From an uncultured Planctomycetia bacterium (GTDB lineage: Bacteria; Planctomycetota; UBA1135; GCA-002686595): a stretch of 56,753 bases of DNA. The stretch is from contig CALKYE010000063.1 of assembly GCA_938003765.1 (NCBI GenBank), positions 1 through 56,753 on the forward strand. The letters run 5' to 3'. This document shows, one piece after another, positions 52,520 through 56,753 of this stretch. Within the stretch, counting starts at the first letter, position 1; each line of letters begins with the position of its first letter. The notes below the pieces were generated by a model. It had not been told where the DNA came from. It searched no databases and saw only the letters and a list, made by a program, of their open reading frames with translations. The translations under genes and the position numbers were made by a program.

Positions 52520-53457
52520 GCTCCGCCCCGACGCTCTTGATCGTCACGCCCTGCCGCGACGAGGCCGCGTACGCGCGCCGCACGCTCGACAGCATGGTCG
52601 CGCAGACGCTGCGCCCGACGCGCTGGGTGATCGTCGACGACGGCTCGAGCGACGAGACGCCGCAGATCCTGGCCGAGTACGCGCGCAAGCACCCGTGGAT
52701 CGAGGTCGTGCGCCGCGAGGACCGCGGCGGCCGCAGCGTGGGTCCGGGCGTGATCGACGCGTTCTACGCGGGCTACGAACGCTCGCAGCCCGAGCGCTAC
52801 GAGTTCGTGTGCAAGCTCGACCTCGACCTCGAGTTGCCGCCGCGCTACTTCGAGCTGCTGATCGCGCGCATGCGCGCCGAGCCGCGACTGGGCACGTGCA
52901 GCGGCAAGCCGTACTTCACCGCGCGCGGCAAGCTCGTCAGCGAAGGCTGCGGCGACGAGATGAGCGTGGGGATGACCAAGCTCTACCGCCGCGAGTGCTT
53001 CGACGAGATCGGCGGCTTCCACCGCGAGGTGATGTGGGACGGCATCGACTGCCACCGCTGCCGACAGCTCGGCTGGATCGCGTGCAGTTGGGACGAGCCC
53101 GAGCTGCGCTTCGAACACCTGCGGCCGATGGGTTCGAGCCACAAGGGCATCCTCACCGGCCGCATGCGCCACGGCGCGGGCCAGTACTTCATGGGCACCG
53201 GCCCGCTGTTCATGGCGGCGAGCGCCGCGTACCGCATGGCGCACCGCCCGTTCGTCGTCGGCGGCCTGACGATGTTGTGGGGCTGGCTCGACGCGGCGCT
53301 GCGCGGCGCGAAGCGGCTCGAGGATCCGGCGCTCGTGAGCTTCATCCGCCGCTTCCAGGTGCGCAGCCTGCTCGTCGGCAAGCGCCGCGCGACGCGCGAG
53401 CTCGACGAGGAGCAACTCGCGCTCTGGCGCCTGCGACGCGCGGAGCGCCAGCGATGA
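52516..53457 (+). CDS. GT2 family glycosyltransferase, 313 aa
   Basis: GT-A enzyme opening TLLIVTPCRDEAAYARRTLD, with RWVIVDDGSSDETPQIL, the DxD-type segment CKLDLDLELPPRYFELL and GGFHREVMWDGIDCHRCRQL. The C-terminal part is basic with one or two hydrophobic stretches (FVVGGLTMLWGWLDAAL). Shorter and distinct in detail from the other three GT2 enzymes here. ATG 52516 overlaps the asnB stop and its TGA overlaps the WecG-like ATG, both by 4 bases, so the three are translationally coupled. Confidence 0.87.
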   Translation: MSSAPTLLIVTPCRDEAAYARRTLDSMVAQTLRPTRWVIVDDGSSDETPQILAEYARKHPWIEVVRREDRGGRSVGPGVIDAFYAGYERSQPERYEFVCKLDLDLELPPRYFELLIARMRAEPRLGTCSGKPYFTARGKLVSEGCGDEMSVGMTKLYRRECFDEIGGFHREVMWDGIDCHRCRQLGWIACSWDEPELRFEHLRPMGSSHKGILTGRMRHGAGQYFMGTGPLFMAASAAYRMAHRPFVVGGLTMLWGWLDAALRGAKRLEDPALVSFIRRFQVRSLLVGKRRATRELDEEQLALWRLRRAERQR

Positions 53458-54245
53458 ACGCGGCCGTCGTGGACGCGCCGCCGACGATCGCGCTCCTGGG
53501 TGTCGAGGTGCACGTGCTGACCGAGCGCGGCTGCGTTGCGCACATCGTGCGCGCCCTCGACGAGGGTCGCGGAGGCTGGGTCGTGACGCCCAACCTCGAC
53601 CACCTGCGGCGCCTGGTGAACGAGCGCGAGTTCCGCGAGCTGTGCGCGCGCGCCGACCTGCGCGTCGCCGACGGCATGCCGCTCCTGTGGGCCTCGCGCC
53701 TGCAGCGCACGCCGCTGCCCGAGCGCGTCGCGGGGTCGAACCTGATCTGGAGCGTGTCGCAGGCCGCGGCGGAGCACGGTCGCTCGCTCTACCTCTTGGG
53801 CGGCGACGAAGGCGCGGCCGAGCGCGCCGCGCAGGAGCTCGTGCGACGCTTTCCGACGCTGCGCATCGCCGGCCTGCACCGTCCGCCGCTGGGCTTCGAG
53901 CGCGACGCCGCGCAACTGCAACGCATCGTGGACGAGCTCGAGCGCACGCAGCCGGACATCGTGCTGGTGGCGCTGGGCTCGCCCAAACAGGAACGGCTGA
54001 TCGACGAACTGCGCAGCCGCTTCCCGCGCACCTGGTGGCTCGGCATCGGCATCAGCTTCAGCTTCGTCGCCGGCATGGTGAAGCGCGCGCCGCTGTGGGT
54101 GCAGCGCCTGGGCCTCGAGTGGCTCCACCGCCTCGCCCAAGAGCCGCGGCGCCTCTTCCGTCGCTACGTCGTCGACGGCCTGCCCTTCGCGGCGCGCTTG
54201 CTCGTCGCCAGCGCATGGCGCGGCTTGCGCGGCCCGAACGCGTAG
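53454..54245 (+). CDS. WecG/TagA/CpsF family glycosyltransferase, 263 aa
   Basis: Family members add an N-acetylmannosamine-type sugar to a polyprenyl-linked acceptor as the second step of repeat-unit assembly. Motifs: VTPNLDHLRRLV, RVADGMPLLWASR, ERVAGSNLIW, LYLLGGDEGAAERAAQ, RTQPDIVLVALGSPKQERLI, and the C-terminal membrane-binding appendage LGLEWLHRLAQEPRRLFRRY. Length is typical. ATG 53454 overlaps the GT2 stop. The NRPS begins 80 bases later, with TAAACT at 54272 as a possible extra -10 box. Donor and acceptor are inferred from the family only. Confidence 0.9.
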   Translation: MNAAVVDAPPTIALLGVEVHVLTERGCVAHIVRALDEGRGGWVVTPNLDHLRRLVNEREFRELCARADLRVADGMPLLWASRLQRTPLPERVAGSNLIWSVSQAAAEHGRSLYLLGGDEGAAERAAQELVRRFPTLRIAGLHRPPLGFERDAAQLQRIVDELERTQPDIVLVALGSPKQERLIDELRSRFPRTWWLGIGISFSFVAGMVKRAPLWVQRLGLEWLHRLAQEPRRLFRRYVVDGLPFAARLLVASAWRGLRGPNA

Positions 54246-54325
54246 CGCGCGGTCAGAGGCCCTCGTCGGCGTAAACTCGCACGGTTGAAGCGCGCCGTTC
54301 CCGCGGCCCGATAGAGAGCCTTCCG

Positions 54326-56753
<2,428 letters not shown>

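Overview
The window is GC-rich bacterial chromosome carrying about 35 protein genes, most of them complete. No tRNA, rRNA, CRISPR array or intact insertion sequence was seen. The best taxonomic guess is a large-genome Planctomycetota of the deep-branching Poly30/Pla133 type. The reasons are a Ser/Thr kinase fused to WD40-like repeats beside an ECF sigma factor, a metallophosphoesterase with a LamG-like tail, and an extracellular subtilase ending in a Cys-bounded tail domain (...RDP...FGDGLSNGLQVGFC) that I associate with that lineage. Ribosome binding sites are weak or absent and several -10-like boxes end 6-9 bases before the start codon. Myxococcota or Acidobacteriota are not excluded, because this rests on protein style and not on a marker gene.

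Bases 1-25,000 are mostly housekeeping and scattered genes: the C-terminally cut MgtC/SapB membrane protein, a hypothetical protein, a TlpA-like thioredoxin, a rhomboid protease, an AlbA_2/Schlafen-type regulator followed by a ~166-bp MITE-like element, a secreted subtilase, the ECF sigma factor divergent from the kinase, a GT4 and a GT87 glycosyltransferase, an enlarged signal peptidase I, LptB, an esterase, a PhoX-type phosphatase divergent from a secreted phosphoesterase, and etfBA.

Bases 25,000-54,245 form a surface-polysaccharide locus. It has a Wza-like export lipoprotein, a Wzz-like chain-length protein without a kinase domain, an initiating sugar transferase with a GGDEF-like N-terminus, two tandem secreted beta-helix proteins, a metallo-beta-lactamase-fold enzyme, a Wzx-like flippase, an O-antigen polymerase/ligase-like protein, a polysaccharide deacetylase, one GT4, four GT2 enzymes and a WecG/TagA/CpsF transferase.

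Two megasynthases are built into this locus. A minus-strand operon (50158 down to 39099) starts with a 2123-residue type I polyketide synthase (KS-AT-KR-DH-ACP-TE, an unusual order) and continues, with 4-base overlaps after the second gene, into GT2, deacetylase, GT4 and polymerase genes. Divergent from it, asnB-GT2-wecG-like genes overlap by 4 bases and lead into a non-ribosomal peptide synthetase (C, then an A domain interrupted by a luciferase-like monooxygenase) that runs off the right edge. The shared operons suggest that a polyketide/peptide product is made together with, and perhaps attached to, a sugar polymer. This is the most interesting part of the window.
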